Below, in pieces: positions 13,397 to 22,532 of a stretch of 64,000 nucleotides of DNA; within the stretch, counting starts at the first letter, position 1, and every line of letters starts with the position of its first letter. Position numbers and translations under genes: made by a program. Location: assembly GCA_903844155.1 (NCBI GenBank), contig CAIMSU010000232.1:1-64000 (forward strand), in the 5' to 3' direction. The notes below the pieces were generated by a model. That model did no database searches. It was not told the DNA's origin and was given only the letters and a program-made list of their open reading frames with translations. The stretch is from an uncultured Pseudomonadota bacterium (GTDB lineage: Bacteria; Myxococcota_A; UBA796; SXON01).

Positions 13397-14773
13397 ATGT
13401 CGGATCTTGCCTTTTCCATCGAGTCGTCGGCTCGTGCCGGTGCCTCACCGATGTCCGTGCGTCGGGTGCTCGCGCTGGCCTGGCCAGTGATGGTCAGTAT
13501 GGTCAGCTACTCGCTGATGTCCGCGGCAGACGCCATCTTTGTCGGCCGTCTCGGCACTGCTCCGCTCGCTGCGATCGGCCTCGCCGTCACGACGACGTGG
13601 CTCTTCTTGGCGATGCCAATGGGGTTGATGCGGGGCCTACGCGTTGCGGCTGCACAGGCGACCGGCGCTGGCCGGGTGAAGGACGCGGAGAGCCTCGGCT
13701 GGCAGTCGCTCTGGCTTGCGGGCGGCGTCGGGGTGCTCGTCGCGGTGGCGTCGCTGGTCGGCGTCCGGGTGTTCCTGCTGCTCGGTGCGACACCGCAGGT
13801 CGCGGCGTTGGCACAAGCCTACTTCGGGATTCGTGCGCTCGCGGCGCCGATCGCGCTGGTGGAGATGGGCCTGACGTCCTGGTTCGAGGGGCGGGGCGAC
13901 ACGGTCACGCCGATGCGGGCGAACGTCGCGTCGAACATCCTGTGGATCGCGTTGGATGCGGTGCTCGTCAACGGCTTTGGGCCCGTGCCCGCGCTGGGGA
14001 TCGCCGGGGCTGCGTGGGCGGGCGTCATCGCGCTCGGCGTCGCCGCCATCTGGCTGTTGATCGCGGCGTGGCCCACGCTCCGGGCGACCCGGTTCTGGCC
14101 CGATCGCCGCCTGCTCGCCGAGTCCTCCCGGCTCGGGCTTCCGATCGGCGTTCAGCGCACGCTCGACATCGTCGCCTGGACCGTCCTCACCGGCGTGCTG
14201 GCTGGCATCTCGGACGCCCAGCTCGCGGCGCACGTCGTCGCGATCCGCGTGCTGATGACGAGCTTTCTGCCCGGCATGGCCATCGCGGAGGCGACTGCGG
14301 TGCTGGTCGGGCAGTCGGTCGGCGCGCGTCGGCCTGACGATGCCGTCATGGCGTGGAAGTCCGGGGTGAAGGCCGCCATGGCGCTGATGGCTGCGGGTGG
14401 ACTCACGTTCATCCTGTTCCCTGATCTGCTGCTCGCGCCGTTCCACGTCGCCGCCGACGTGGCCCCCATCGCCCGCAATCTGCTGGCGATAGCCGCGGCA
14501 TTTCAGCTCCTCGACGCCATCGCCACGGTGACCTACTTCTCGCTGGATGGCGCGGGCGACACCCGATTCACGCTCAAGGCGTCGATCGTGCTGTCGTGGG
14601 GCGTCAAGCTGCCGATCGGCGTGCTGCTCGCCCGCACGGCCGGTCTTGGCGCGGTCGGCGCGTGGCTCGGCCTCACCGCCGAGCTGGTGCTGCTGCTCGT
14701 GATCCTGGTCGGGCGCTGGCAGTCGCGACGCTGGTACGTCGCGACCCCGGCGTCAGGGCAGGCGGTCGCCTAA
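13397..14773 (+). CDS. MATE-family multidrug/metabolite exporter
   Basis: 458 residues with about 12 hydrophobic helices. The start region VLALAWPVMVSMVSYSLMSAADAIFVGRLG is the typical MATE opening, and the second half repeats it (LGLPIGVQRTLDIVAWTVLTGVLAG). MATE proteins export cationic drugs or metabolites using Na+ or H+ gradients. The ATG at 13397 has GGAGG 6 nt upstream. Its TAA stop overlaps the convergent porin stop. Substrate is not predictable. A leader ORF upstream may regulate it. Confidence 0.88.
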   Translation: MSDLAFSIESSARAGASPMSVRRVLALAWPVMVSMVSYSLMSAADAIFVGRLGTAPLAAIGLAVTTTWLFLAMPMGLMRGLRVAAAQATGAGRVKDAESLGWQSLWLAGGVGVLVAVASLVGVRVFLLLGATPQVAALAQAYFGIRALAAPIALVEMGLTSWFEGRGDTVTPMRANVASNILWIALDAVLVNGFGPVPALGIAGAAWAGVIALGVAAIWLLIAAWPTLRATRFWPDRRLLAESSRLGLPIGVQRTLDIVAWTVLTGVLAGISDAQLAAHVVAIRVLMTSFLPGMAIAEATAVLVGQSVGARRPDDAVMAWKSGVKAAMALMAAGGLTFILFPDLLLAPFHVAADVAPIARNLLAIAAAFQLLDAIATVTYFSLDGAGDTRFTLKASIVLSWGVKLPIGVLLARTAGLGAVGAWLGLTAELVLLLVILVGRWQSRRWYVATPASGQAVA

Positions 14774-15816
14774 AAGCCGGCCTGCATCCGGGCGTAGATG
14801 CCGTGGCTGGCATCCCCGACCTCGGGCTGCGTGCGCTCGTAGCTGAGCGACGCAGAGACCTTCGGCAGAAAGTCGTGGTTGACCCCGGCGAAGATCTTCA
14901 TCGCAGCGTCCTTGTCCGTCGCCTGGTCGGGGTCGAAGCGGTCGACGCGCAGGAGCAGGCCGCCGTATTTCGGCATGCGGGGCGAGAGCTGCACCGAGAA
15001 ACCGCCCGAATTGACGCCCTTCACCCCGGCGATCGCGCCGTGCATCGACTCCACGTACTCGGCCCAGGCGTAGAGGTGGGGGACCTTGAGGCCGAGCGCG
15101 CCGACGACGTCCGTGACCGAGGCCGCGCCCTTCGCCGGCACGGCGTACGAGACAAAGCCCGTGATCGGCAGCGCCATTTTGTCGCTCTTGGACAGCGGAT
15201 TCACCGAAAGTCGCCCGGAAAGGGTCTTTCCGGCGTCCACTTCCGGCTTGGAGTAGCCTTCGCCGTTGAGGATCGCGGCGTGGTAGGACAGCAGGCCTCC
15301 GCTCGCCTCGCCCTGGAAGTTGAGGCCGATGTCCGCGGTCGAAAGCACCTTCTCGTCGTCCGCGAACATCTTCATCTCGTACCGGCCGCCCATGAAGTTC
15401 TCCTCGAACGGCACGTAGCCGGTGTCAACCACGCCAAAGCGGGCCTTTACGGGCTTGCCGTTCGACGCTTCCAACCAGGCGTTCTTCACGAACACGCGGA
15501 ACCGGCTGTCGGCGCTCACGTCGTCGAGGTGGTTCGCGTCGAAGAGCACCTTCGCGGCCAGATGTTCGGTCATCTGGGACTGTGCGCCGAGGTAGGCTCG
15601 GTCGAGGTCAAAGGAGTTCTCGGGGGTCGTGCTGGTCTTTGCGTTCCAGCCGAGGTCGAGGCCGTAGTGGGCGAACACGAGCGCGGTGACCGTCACGGGC
15701 GGGATCTCCGCCTTCTTGTCGGCGGCGTTTTCCCCAGCTTTGTCGGCTTTCTTGTCGCCGTCCTTGTCGGCGGCGAGCACGGGGTGGGCGAGGGCGAGGG
15801 CGAGCATGAAGGTCAT
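14770..15816 (-). CDS. outer-membrane porin-like beta-barrel protein
   Basis: 348 residues from the ATG at 15816 (AAGGAG upstream). Signal peptide MTFMLALALAHPVLAA, then a short Lys/Asp-rich linker (DKDGDKKADKAGENAADKK). The rest consists of alternating aromatic/polar strands (VFAHYGLDLGWNAKTS, RAYLGAQSQMTEHLAAKVLFD, RFGVVDTGYVPFEENFMGGRY) and ends in Phe (YARMQAGF), the outer-membrane sorting signal. It resembles phosphate-selective/OprO-type porins in general layout; the ligand is unknown. Tandem palindromes lie in its upstream region. Confidence 0.75.
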   Translation of the reverse strand: MTFMLALALAHPVLAADKDGDKKADKAGENAADKKAEIPPVTVTALVFAHYGLDLGWNAKTSTTPENSFDLDRAYLGAQSQMTEHLAAKVLFDANHLDDVSADSRFRVFVKNAWLEASNGKPVKARFGVVDTGYVPFEENFMGGRYEMKMFADDEKVLSTADIGLNFQGEASGGLLSYHAAILNGEGYSKPEVDAGKTLSGRLSVNPLSKSDKMALPITGFVSYAVPAKGAASVTDVVGALGLKVPHLYAWAEYVESMHGAIAGVKGVNSGGFSVQLSPRMPKYGGLLLRVDRFDPDQATDKDAAMKIFAGVNHDFLPKVSASLSYERTQPEVGDASHGIYARMQAGF

Positions 15817-15867
15817 GAGGGCTCCTTGAATCGGTGGATTTCGGCCGGAGTGGCCGCGGCGAATCTC

Positions 15868-15960
15868 GCACGTTTCGTGCCAGCCGGCGACCCGGCGTTG
15901 GTCCGTGCCGGGGTGCAGGCTTTCACGGACAAGCCGTGAAACCGTCACGGATTCGCCGTG
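15868..15960. promoter_or_regulatory. cluster of CACGG-N5-CCGTG palindromes between porin and DJ-1 genes
   Basis: Two tandem sites share the half-site CACGG: TTTCACGG-acaag-CCGTGAAA at 15921-15941 (8-bp perfect arms) and CACGG-attcg-CCGTG at 15946-15960, with centres 22 bp apart (two helical turns). A third, GCACG-ttt-CGTGC, lies at 15868-15880. The arrangement suggests a dimeric regulator acting on the porin (start 15816) and/or the DJ-1 gene (start 16073). The rest of the 15817-16072 gap shows no gene. Confidence 0.55.
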
Positions 15961-16072
15961 CACGCGTGCTCCCCGGGGCCGGGCACCCGGGGGGACTCGC
16001 CGCGCCTGCGACTGACGCGGGGCTCCAGGTCCGTCGTAATAGTGTCGTTAGAAAGATTGAGATGTCCGGGGC

Positions 16073-16900
16073 ATGCTGACTCCTTCGGCCGTCCCGCCCG
16101 GCCAAGCCGCCGCGCCGGTTAGGCCGAGCGCGAGGCCCGCCCACGTGTCCACCATCCTTTTTCCATTGCCGGACCGTGACTTTGACGTCACCGAAGTTTC
16201 GGTTCCCTGGCGCGTCCTCACCCGGGCGGGCCACATCGTCCGCTTCGCGACGCAAGACGGCAGCGTCGCCGCCTGCGACCCCCGCCTGCTGAGCGGCGTG
16301 CTGCTTGGCCAGCTCGGCGCCGACAAGGAACCAAAGGCGTTCTACGCCGAGATGATCGCGTCGCCGGAGTTCCTGGCTCCGTGGTCCTGGAACGTCGGCG
16401 TCGACCTCGACAGCGTGGATGCGATGTGGTTCGCGGGCGGGCACGCCAGGGGCATGCGGCAGTACCTCGAGAGTCTTGCACTACAGGCGTTGGCCCGACG
16501 TTTCTGGGAGACGGGCCGACCGGTCGCGTCGATCTGCCACGGGCCGCTGGTGTTGGCGCGCGCGGGGCTCCTTGCTGGGCGCCGGACGTCGTGCCTGCCG
16601 CGCTACATGGAGCTGACGGCATGGTCATTGACCGCCTGGAAGCTTGGGGATTACTACCGGACCTACCCCGAGTGCGTGGAGGATGAGGTCCGGCGGCTCG
16701 GCGGGGTGGTGGAGACCGGGCCGTTCACGCTCATCGCACGCGGCACCAACGAGAACGATGCTCCCGCCTGGATCCTCGAGGACCAGCAGTACCTGTCGGC
16801 GCGCTGGCCGGGTGACAGCTACCTGCTCGCCAAGCGGCTCGCTGGACGCCTGGCCGAGGGCTCTCCGGTCAGCGGCGCTTCGCCTTCACCGACCAGGTGA
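16073..16900 (+). CDS. DJ-1/PfpI-family protein
   Basis: 275 residues. The core reads VSTILFPLPDRDFDVTEVSVPWRVLTRAGHIVRFAT, and later the nucleophile elbow PVASICHGPLVLARAGLL with Cys near residue 162. A helical insert (LGADKEPKAFYAEMIASPEF) recalls HSP31/glyoxalase-III-like subfamilies. Members detoxify methylglyoxal, act as chaperones or deglycases, or cleave peptides; the specific activity is not assignable. The first ~25 residues are Pro/Ala-rich, so a GTG near 16148 is an alternative start. It overlaps the convergent DUF4442 gene by 32 bp. Confidence 0.8.
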   Translation: MLTPSAVPPGQAAAPVRPSARPAHVSTILFPLPDRDFDVTEVSVPWRVLTRAGHIVRFATQDGSVAACDPRLLSGVLLGQLGADKEPKAFYAEMIASPEFLAPWSWNVGVDLDSVDAMWFAGGHARGMRQYLESLALQALARRFWETGRPVASICHGPLVLARAGLLAGRRTSCLPRYMELTAWSLTAWKLGDYYRTYPECVEDEVRRLGGVVETGPFTLIARGTNENDAPAWILEDQQYLSARWPGDSYLLAKRLAGRLAEGSPVSGASPSPTR

Positions 16901-17396
16901 AGCTGAACCGGCTGACCTCGAGCCCGGGCGTCGGCCCGTCCAGCATCGTCCCCACCGTCCGAAGCACGAACGTCTGCGCCTCGCCTGTCGCTTTCGCCGC
17001 ATCGATCGCCGCAAAAACCGTGGCACCGTCCTCGCACACGAACGTTGACCGCGCGACCGCCTTCTTCCCAAAACTCGCCTCCATCCCGGTGATCAGGAGT
17101 GAGATTGGGACGCCTGCGTCCTCGATCGCCAGCAAGCCGAGCGCGCCCGTCGACAGCTCCGCCGCCATCGCCTGTGCCGCAAAGTACGTGGAATGAAACG
17201 GGTTCTGGCTTCGCCAGCCGTACGGGACCGACGTGACGCAGCGCTCGGGCGTCAGGGACTCCAGTCGCACCCCTGCAAACCGCGCCGCAGGCAGCTTCCA
17301 CAGGGACCACGCCCAGAAAAGGCTAGGCCGGCTCACGCGCGCCTGCATCGCCTGCGCGTTGGCCGTGAGGGTGCGTGTCGGCTTCAGCGCTTCCAT
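16869..17396 (-). CDS. DUF4442/hotdog-fold thioesterase-like protein
   Basis: 175 residues from the ATG at 17396. The pattern FWAWSLWKLPAARFAGVRLESLTPERCVTSVPYGWRSQNPFHSTYFAAQAMAAELSTG is that of DUF4442 proteins, predicted hotdog-fold thioesterases: NPFHSTYFAAQA aligns with the active-site region of PaaI-like enzymes. It overlaps the CapA-like gene end by 13 bp, suggesting one transcript from 19140 downward. Substrate unknown. Confidence 0.75.
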   Translation of the reverse strand: MEALKPTRTLTANAQAMQARVSRPSLFWAWSLWKLPAARFAGVRLESLTPERCVTSVPYGWRSQNPFHSTYFAAQAMAAELSTGALGLLAIEDAGVPISLLITGMEASFGKKAVARSTFVCEDGATVFAAIDAAKATGEAQTFVLRTVGTMLDGPTPGLEVSRFSFTWSVKAKRR

Positions 17397-18646
17397 GATG
17401 TCCCCAGGAGCGCGTCCAGGCGCGCGTTTTCCGCGACGACGTCGACGTCGGTGCTGTCCTTCGTTGGTTCCGCCTCGATCCCGTTGGGCCCCGAGGTCGA
17501 CACTTCCGCCTGCCAGCCCAGGCCCGTCACGTCCGGGTCGAGCGACACGCTGGCGACGATGCCCTCCTGGCACGGCAGCGTCTGCAGCGTGGTCCCAAAG
17601 TCGCCGAGGCTGTAAAGAACGGCAGCGGTACGGGGTTTTCCGAGGCCGTCGTCGATGGCGCACGTGCCGATTGCGGGTGTTTCCCCGCCGTCGACCGAGC
17701 AGATCTCGGGCGGCTCGACCACGTGCGGCCCTTCGCCGACGATCAGGTCAGCCCCCATCGCGATCATCTGGCGCGCGAGGATCAAGTAGTGCGGATCGGC
17801 GTAATACTCGTATTCGTAGCCCCAGTGCACCAGGAGCACCACGCTCGTGGCCCCGGCCGCGCGCGCGCCGTCGATCGCGTCCTGGACCGGTGTGAGGTCG
17901 ATGTCGCCCTCGCCGTCGCTCCCGCCGAGGTGCCCGAACGGCACGACGTAGAGGTTGCGCTCGGGGACGTCCACCCGGTTGTTCATGCCCCAGGCGAACG
18001 CCAGGAACGCGATCTGGCCGCCGTTGGGCGCGGGGACGATCACGTGGGTGTCGATGCCGGTGCGTTGGAACCCGCGGGCGTCGACCTGCGCGATCGTCGC
18101 GCTGACGCCGTCATTCCCCATGTCCATCGTGTGATTGTTCGTGAGCTGGAGGACGTCCAGCGGCACGCTATCGAGGATCTCCGGCGGCGCGTTGAAGGAG
18201 TAGGGCGGCAGGGAATTCTTGTCCGTCGGCAGGTCCGGATCGATCGGCGTCTCGACGTTGCCGACCCGGATGTCGCCGTCGAGCATCCCGGCGACAGGAT
18301 CCAGGAAGTGACTCCAATTATCGCCCATCCACATCACGTCGCCGACGAAGTCCACCTGCGTTCCCGACCCGAGCGGCGGCAGCTTCGGGCGCATGGCCAC
18401 GTAGTGGTCAAGCTCCTCTTTGGGGGCGCTCTTCCGGTGGAGGATGGACTTCTCGGCGTACAAGGCGGCCTCAGCCGTATCGGAGAGCGGATCCCAGGTC
18501 TCGGTCTCCCAGCGGACCTGCTCGTAGTCCTGCAGATCGGTCTGCGGGGTGTAGGTATACGGAAAGACCAGGGGTGCGGCCGAATCCGCCGGCTTTCCGG
18601 TGCAGGCCGTCGCGCCGACGACGAGGAGCGCTCCGACCCGCTTCAT
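17384..18646 (-). CDS. CapA-like (PGA synthesis-type) metallophosphatase-fold lipoprotein
   Basis: 420 residues from the ATG at 18646. N-terminus MKRVGALLVVGATACTGKPADS has a lipobox (ATAC, Cys15). CapA-type motifs: FVGDVMWMGDN, GNVETPI, LQLTNNHTMDMGNDGV, LLVHWGYEYEYYADP, GADLIVGEGPHVVEP, LYSLGDF. The PGA_cap family takes part in poly-gamma-glutamate capsule handling or other cell-surface reactions; a function for this lipid-anchored form is not known. It is coupled (ATGA) to the preceding membrane protein gene. Confidence 0.85.
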   Translation of the reverse strand: MKRVGALLVVGATACTGKPADSAAPLVFPYTYTPQTDLQDYEQVRWETETWDPLSDTAEAALYAEKSILHRKSAPKEELDHYVAMRPKLPPLGSGTQVDFVGDVMWMGDNWSHFLDPVAGMLDGDIRVGNVETPIDPDLPTDKNSLPPYSFNAPPEILDSVPLDVLQLTNNHTMDMGNDGVSATIAQVDARGFQRTGIDTHVIVPAPNGGQIAFLAFAWGMNNRVDVPERNLYVVPFGHLGGSDGEGDIDLTPVQDAIDGARAAGATSVVLLVHWGYEYEYYADPHYLILARQMIAMGADLIVGEGPHVVEPPEICSVDGGETPAIGTCAIDDGLGKPRTAAVLYSLGDFGTTLQTLPCQEGIVASVSLDPDVTGLGWQAEVSTSGPNGIEAEPTKDSTDVDVVAENARLDALLGTSWKR

Positions 18647-19140
18647 GGCTTCCACCGCCGGTGGGCGAGGTGCGCCCCATGGCTCTTTCCGGGGCTTGGG
18701 TGCTCGTCGAGCCGCTCGGCCAGCCACTGCATCCATTCGCCGTACGACACACCCATGTCCCGGCGCTTCACCTCGACATGCGGCCGAACTTTTCGCCAGC
18801 TTTGACGAACATAGCCGCCCATCAGATCGTCCACGAGGTGCAGCGGGACGATGCGGTGGAACACCAGCACGCCAAGGCTCTCGAACACGTGCGAGAGCGA
18901 GAGCACGGCCGCGGACATCTCGGGGTTGTTGGCGATCATTGCCGGGTCTGCGTGGTCCGGGAGCGTCATCACGAGGCGCACGCTCTGCGTGAACTCCGTC
19001 GTGAGCATCGCGTGGACCAGCTCGGTCGACGTAAAGAGCGCCCGCGTCTTGGCCATCTGGCGGATCTGGAGGCTGCCGAAGAACACGGCGACCAGCACCG
19101 CAACGGCGCTGGCGATGTTCGCGATCGTGGCGATCTGCAC
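18643..19140 (-). CDS. DUF4760-like membrane-anchored protein
   Basis: 165 residues. One N-terminal membrane helix (IANIASAVAVLVAVFFGSLQI) followed by a helical cytoplasmic domain (QMAKTRALFTSTELVHAMLT...FESLGVLVFHRIVPLHLVDDLMGGYVRQSW). This layout is typical of DUF4760 proteins, which have no known function. It is the first gene of a run with the CapA-like lipoprotein (4-nt overlap) and the thioesterase-like gene. Confidence 0.65.
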   Translation of the reverse strand: MQIATIANIASAVAVLVAVFFGSLQIRQMAKTRALFTSTELVHAMLTTEFTQSVRLVMTLPDHADPAMIANNPEMSAAVLSLSHVFESLGVLVFHRIVPLHLVDDLMGGYVRQSWRKVRPHVEVKRRDMGVSYGEWMQWLAERLDEHPSPGKSHGAHLAHRRWKP

Positions 19141-19158
19141 GGCCCGATGGCTATCCCC

Positions 19159-19611
19159 CTACCAGTATTCGCGCATGAGCTCCGTCGCCCAGCCCGGCTG
19201 GTTGACCGCCTCGCGCGGGAGGAATTCCCGCATCACCGGCTTGATGTCCAGGACCGGCGTTCCGTCGATGGCGTCGAGCTCGGCGACGCGCAGCGTACGG
19301 CCTTCTACGCCGAGAATACGCACAATCGTCGTCCCGATCCGGTTCGGGCGGTCCTTCGCCCGTTGGGCGAGGATGCCGACGCAGGGCCAGTCCGGGTTGC
19401 CCCGGGGGTGTCGGGCGCCGCGCTCGACGGTGGAGGGGGCGACGCGGTCGAAGACGAAGAGGATCTCGGCGTGCGAGAAGGCGTCCAAGCCGGTGAGGGC
19501 CTCGGACGGCATCGCGTCGACGAGCTCGATGCGCGCGACACTCTGGCCCCAGTGATCGTCCGTCGGGGCCAAGCGTTCCGCCCGAACGTAAGCGATGGGT
19601 TCGATTTGCAT
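19159..19611 (-). CDS. trmO: TrmO-type tRNA (t6A37) methyltransferase
   Basis: 150 residues, the size of the single-domain TsaA/TrmO fold. Motifs: IEPIAYVRAER at the start, SHAEILFVFDRV, ARHPRGNPDWPCVGILAQRAKDRPN (the conserved SAM-binding RxNPIGxxxxRxxxxxxN-like segment), LDIKPVM. TrmO uses S-adenosylmethionine to N6-methylate t6A37 in tRNAs that read ACN codons. It stands alone, divergent from the YqiA-like gene. Some TsaA homologues lack proven activity, so the substrate is inferred from family. Confidence 0.83.
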   Translation of the reverse strand: MQIEPIAYVRAERLAPTDDHWGQSVARIELVDAMPSEALTGLDAFSHAEILFVFDRVAPSTVERGARHPRGNPDWPCVGILAQRAKDRPNRIGTTIVRILGVEGRTLRVAELDAIDGTPVLDIKPVMREFLPREAVNQPGWATELMREYW

Positions 19612-19708
19612 CGCCGAGCCTACCGCGGAATGCTCGGAATCGCAGAGGGCGGTTCTGGATCATCGGACAGATTCTGGCCGGGCGGGCGATTGGGGATACC
19701 GCGGGGCG

Positions 19709-20347
19709 ATGCGCTACGTCTACCTGCATGGCTTCGCGTCGAGCCCGGACTCCTCGAAGGGCCTCGCCGTCGCCGCCCACCTCGCCGCTCGCCGGCCGTC
19801 GATCCATGTCGAACGCCTGAACATGCGCCAGCCCAGCTTCGCCCACCTCCGCGGCTCGGCGATGATCGCGCACGTCGAAGCAAGGATCGGCGATGAACCA
19901 ACGATCCTGCTCGGCTCCAGCCTCGGTGGCTGGGTGGCCCTGCGCGTCGCGGAGCGCAACCCCAACGTCCAGCGGTTGATCCTGCTGGCGCCGGCGATCG
20001 GCCTTGCCGCAAATTGGAAGCGTCGAATGCCGCATGACATCGAGGCGTGGCGCCGAACGGGCTGGCGCACGGTCGATGACCACGCCTTTGGCGGCACCGC
20101 CGAGATCGACATCGGTTTTCTCGACGACGTCGACGCCATCGACGCGAAGGGCGACCCGGACGTGACCGTGCCCACCCTCATCGTCCACGGCCGTCGCGAC
20201 GACGTGGTCCCGATCGCCGGGTCCTTCCGTTGGGCCGCTGAGCGCGACAATGTGCGGATCGTAGCGGTCGACGACGACCATCAGCTCACCACCTCGCTGC
20301 CGACCATCCTCGCCGAGATCGACCTCGCGCTCCCGCCGGGCGCCTAG
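19709..20347 (+). CDS. YqiA-like alpha/beta-hydrolase esterase
   Basis: 212 residues from the ATG at 19709, which gives the family start MRYVYLHGFASSPDSSKG. Nucleophile elbow GSSLGGW near residue 72, acidic residue in HGRRDDVVP, and catalytic His in VDDDHQL complete the triad. YqiA-type enzymes are small cytosolic carboxylesterases with short acyl preference. Its stop and that of the convergent histidine kinase share a CTAG palindrome. Confidence 0.82.
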   Translation: MRYVYLHGFASSPDSSKGLAVAAHLAARRPSIHVERLNMRQPSFAHLRGSAMIAHVEARIGDEPTILLGSSLGGWVALRVAERNPNVQRLILLAPAIGLAANWKRRMPHDIEAWRRTGWRTVDDHAFGGTAEIDIGFLDDVDAIDAKGDPDVTVPTLIVHGRRDDVVPIAGSFRWAAERDNVRIVAVDDDHQLTTSLPTILAEIDLALPPGA

Positions 20348-21795
20348 CGGGCCACGTTCACTGAAAACCGTGTTTCTCCCGGCTGACTCGTCACCGCGAC
20401 GGTTCCGCCGCACGCCTCCACGGTCGCGCGCACGATCGGTAGCCCGAGCCCGGTGCCTTGCCGGTCGTTCCCGGTGGTGAAGAAGCGCTCGAACACCCGC
20501 GGGAGGTTGGCCGCCGAAATCCCCGGCCCGGCGTCGATCACCGAAAAGCCGGTTGCATCGGCTTCAATATGGACGGGCTCGGCCCCGTGCACGCGCGCGT
20601 TCTCGACTAGATTGCGGACGACCGTCGACCACCCCTCCCGCTCGCCCCGCACCCGTCCAACGGAACCTCGAACCGGGCAGCCGGCTTCGCCGAGGATCGC
20701 GTCCAGATCGACGCGATCGCTCGATCCCGGGCTCCGCGCCTCGGCGCGCGCGAGGTCCAACAGGCCGGTCACCATGCGCGAGAGCCGGTCCAGATCCGTC
20801 CGCGCCCCGTCCAGAAAAACGCGCGCTTGCTCCGGCGGAAGCGGGTTTTCCTGGTCGTCCAGCAGCTCCACGATCCCCCGGAGCGTCGTCAACGGCGTCT
20901 TGAACTCGTGCGCGACGTTCGCCGCGAGATCCCGGTTGTAGGCCACCCGGGCGCGCAGCCGCTCGGTGACGGCCGAGAAGGCGATCGCCAACTCCCGTAC
21001 TTCAAGCACGCGACTTCGAGTGAGAGCCTCGAGGTCAGGCTCCGGTCCGGCGTCGAGACGCCGGCTGTAGATGGCGAGGCTCTTGAGCGACCGCGAGAGC
21101 CGCCAGCTCACAAAGCCGATGCCCAGAACGCCAGCTCCGAGCAGAAGAAACCCGCGCGGCCCGATCCCCCTCACCATCGTCGCCATCGCCCCGGAGGCCT
21201 CGCGCGTCGGGCGGCTCAGCACGAGCACGCCCCGCTCGCCCCCGCCAAGGTCCAGGGGTGCGGTCGCGATCGCCCACGTCACCGGGATCTCCTTTCGCGG
21301 ATCCAACCGACTGACGCCAACCTTCGGCACCATCTGCGTGCGTCCGGCCGTGCCCTGTTGCCCACGCAAGGCGGCCTGCACCTCGTCGCGCCCCGAGATG
21401 TCCATCCCGAGGTTCGGGCCTGTCGTCGCGATGATGATGCCATGTTCGTCGAGCACGCGCACCCCCGCACCGGTGGACTCCCGAACGTCACGGAGCAGCT
21501 GCTGCACGTCGTCGCCGGTCCAGTCCACGTCGCAGTCGACGAGCGGTCCCGCTCCCGAACAGAAGGACGCGTCAAACAGGCGCGTCACCAGCACAGTTGC
21601 CCGTTGCAGCTCGTCTTCGCGCTCGGTCAGCAGCTCGTGCGACAGCGCCCCGCCGAGCAGGAGCACGACGAGCGGGAGCGCGAACACCCCCAGATACGAG
21701 GCGAGCAACGCCGTCTGCAGCGGCAGGCCGGCGTCCAGCACCCGCCACCGCCGCCGCGCTGTGCCTCGTGGCGCGTCAGGACCAGCGCCAGCCAA
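20344..21795 (-). CDS. sensor histidine kinase
   Basis: 483 residues. TM1 at about 25-52, a periplasmic sensor domain of about 160 residues with two Cys (CSGAGPLVDC) and a dCache-like strand pattern, TM2 at about 214-235, a HAMP-like linker, H-box NVAHEFKTPLTTLRG with phosphorylated His296, then N, G1 (VIDAGPGISAANLP), F and G2 (GTGLGLPIV) boxes. It is encoded directly after, and overlaps by 20 bp, the response regulator gene. Signal unknown. Confidence 0.9.
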   Translation of the reverse strand: MAGAGPDAPRGTARRRWRVLDAGLPLQTALLASYLGVFALPLVVLLLGGALSHELLTEREDELQRATVLVTRLFDASFCSGAGPLVDCDVDWTGDDVQQLLRDVRESTGAGVRVLDEHGIIIATTGPNLGMDISGRDEVQAALRGQQGTAGRTQMVPKVGVSRLDPRKEIPVTWAIATAPLDLGGGERGVLVLSRPTREASGAMATMVRGIGPRGFLLLGAGVLGIGFVSWRLSRSLKSLAIYSRRLDAGPEPDLEALTRSRVLEVRELAIAFSAVTERLRARVAYNRDLAANVAHEFKTPLTTLRGIVELLDDQENPLPPEQARVFLDGARTDLDRLSRMVTGLLDLARAEARSPGSSDRVDLDAILGEAGCPVRGSVGRVRGEREGWSTVVRNLVENARVHGAEPVHIEADATGFSVIDAGPGISAANLPRVFERFFTTGNDRQGTGLGLPIVRATVEACGGTVAVTSQPGETRFSVNVAR

Positions 21796-22483
21796 GCCCG
21801 ACCAGCGTCTCGATCCCCTCAGCGGCTACGTCGCCGGGTTCTGGGCTTTCGCGGTCGGCAAGGCCGGCGTCGCGGAGCTTCTGGCGGACGCCCCGGATGT
21901 GCGAATCGAGCGTGCGGGGCGAGATGTGGTGGCTGCCGCCGTAGGCCTGCTTCACCATCGTCTCGCGGCTCACCATCTGCCCGGGGTGTCGTAAAAGCGC
22001 TTGCAAGATGCGGAATTCCGTGACGGTCAGATCGACCGTCCGACCGTGCGCGGTGACGCGGAAGGCGGCGGGGTCGAGGGTGACGGGACCGTGGGTGATG
22101 ACGCCATCGCTCGGAGGCGGCGCAGCCCGTCGGAGCACCGCGCGGACCCGGCTCACCAATTCGCTCGGTAGAAAGGGCTTTGGCAGGTAGTCATCCGCCC
22201 CGAGGTCGAGGCCGGCGACGCGGTCGAACGCCTCGCCACGGGTGGAGAGGAACAGGATCGGGACGGTCGTGGGCTGGGCCCGCAAGGCGCGGCAGACGGA
22301 GTGGCCGTCCAGCTCGGGCATCAGCACGTCCAAAACGATGAGATCGGGCATGGAACGTGCGCAAGCGTCGAGCGCCTCGACGCCGTTGCTGGCCTCGCGG
22401 ACCGTGAAGCCTGCCCGAGCCAGCGTGAACCGCGCCATCTCGCGTAGCCGTGGGTCGTCGTCGACGAGGAGGAGCTCTTGCAT
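21776..22483 (-). CDS. OmpR-family response regulator
   Basis: 235 residues. Receiver domain with acidic pocket DDD (8-10), phospho-acceptor Asp52 (VLDVLMPELDG) and Lys102 (LPKPF). A C-terminal OmpR/PhoB winged helix follows: DLTVTEFRILQALLRHPGQMVSRETMVKQAYGG ... RTLDSHIRGVRQKL. It is the partner of the overlapping kinase and divergent from alaS, sharing about 110 bp of regulatory DNA with it. Confidence 0.92.
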   Translation of the reverse strand: MQELLLVDDDPRLREMARFTLARAGFTVREASNGVEALDACARSMPDLIVLDVLMPELDGHSVCRALRAQPTTVPILFLSTRGEAFDRVAGLDLGADDYLPKPFLPSELVSRVRAVLRRAAPPPSDGVITHGPVTLDPAAFRVTAHGRTVDLTVTEFRILQALLRHPGQMVSRETMVKQAYGGSHHISPRTLDSHIRGVRQKLRDAGLADRESPEPGDVAAEGIETLVGLGWRWS

Positions 22484-22532
22484 CGTCCCAGTCTATGCGA
22501 CTTTCGGCGCGCCGAGGTGCAGTCGGGGTGCA

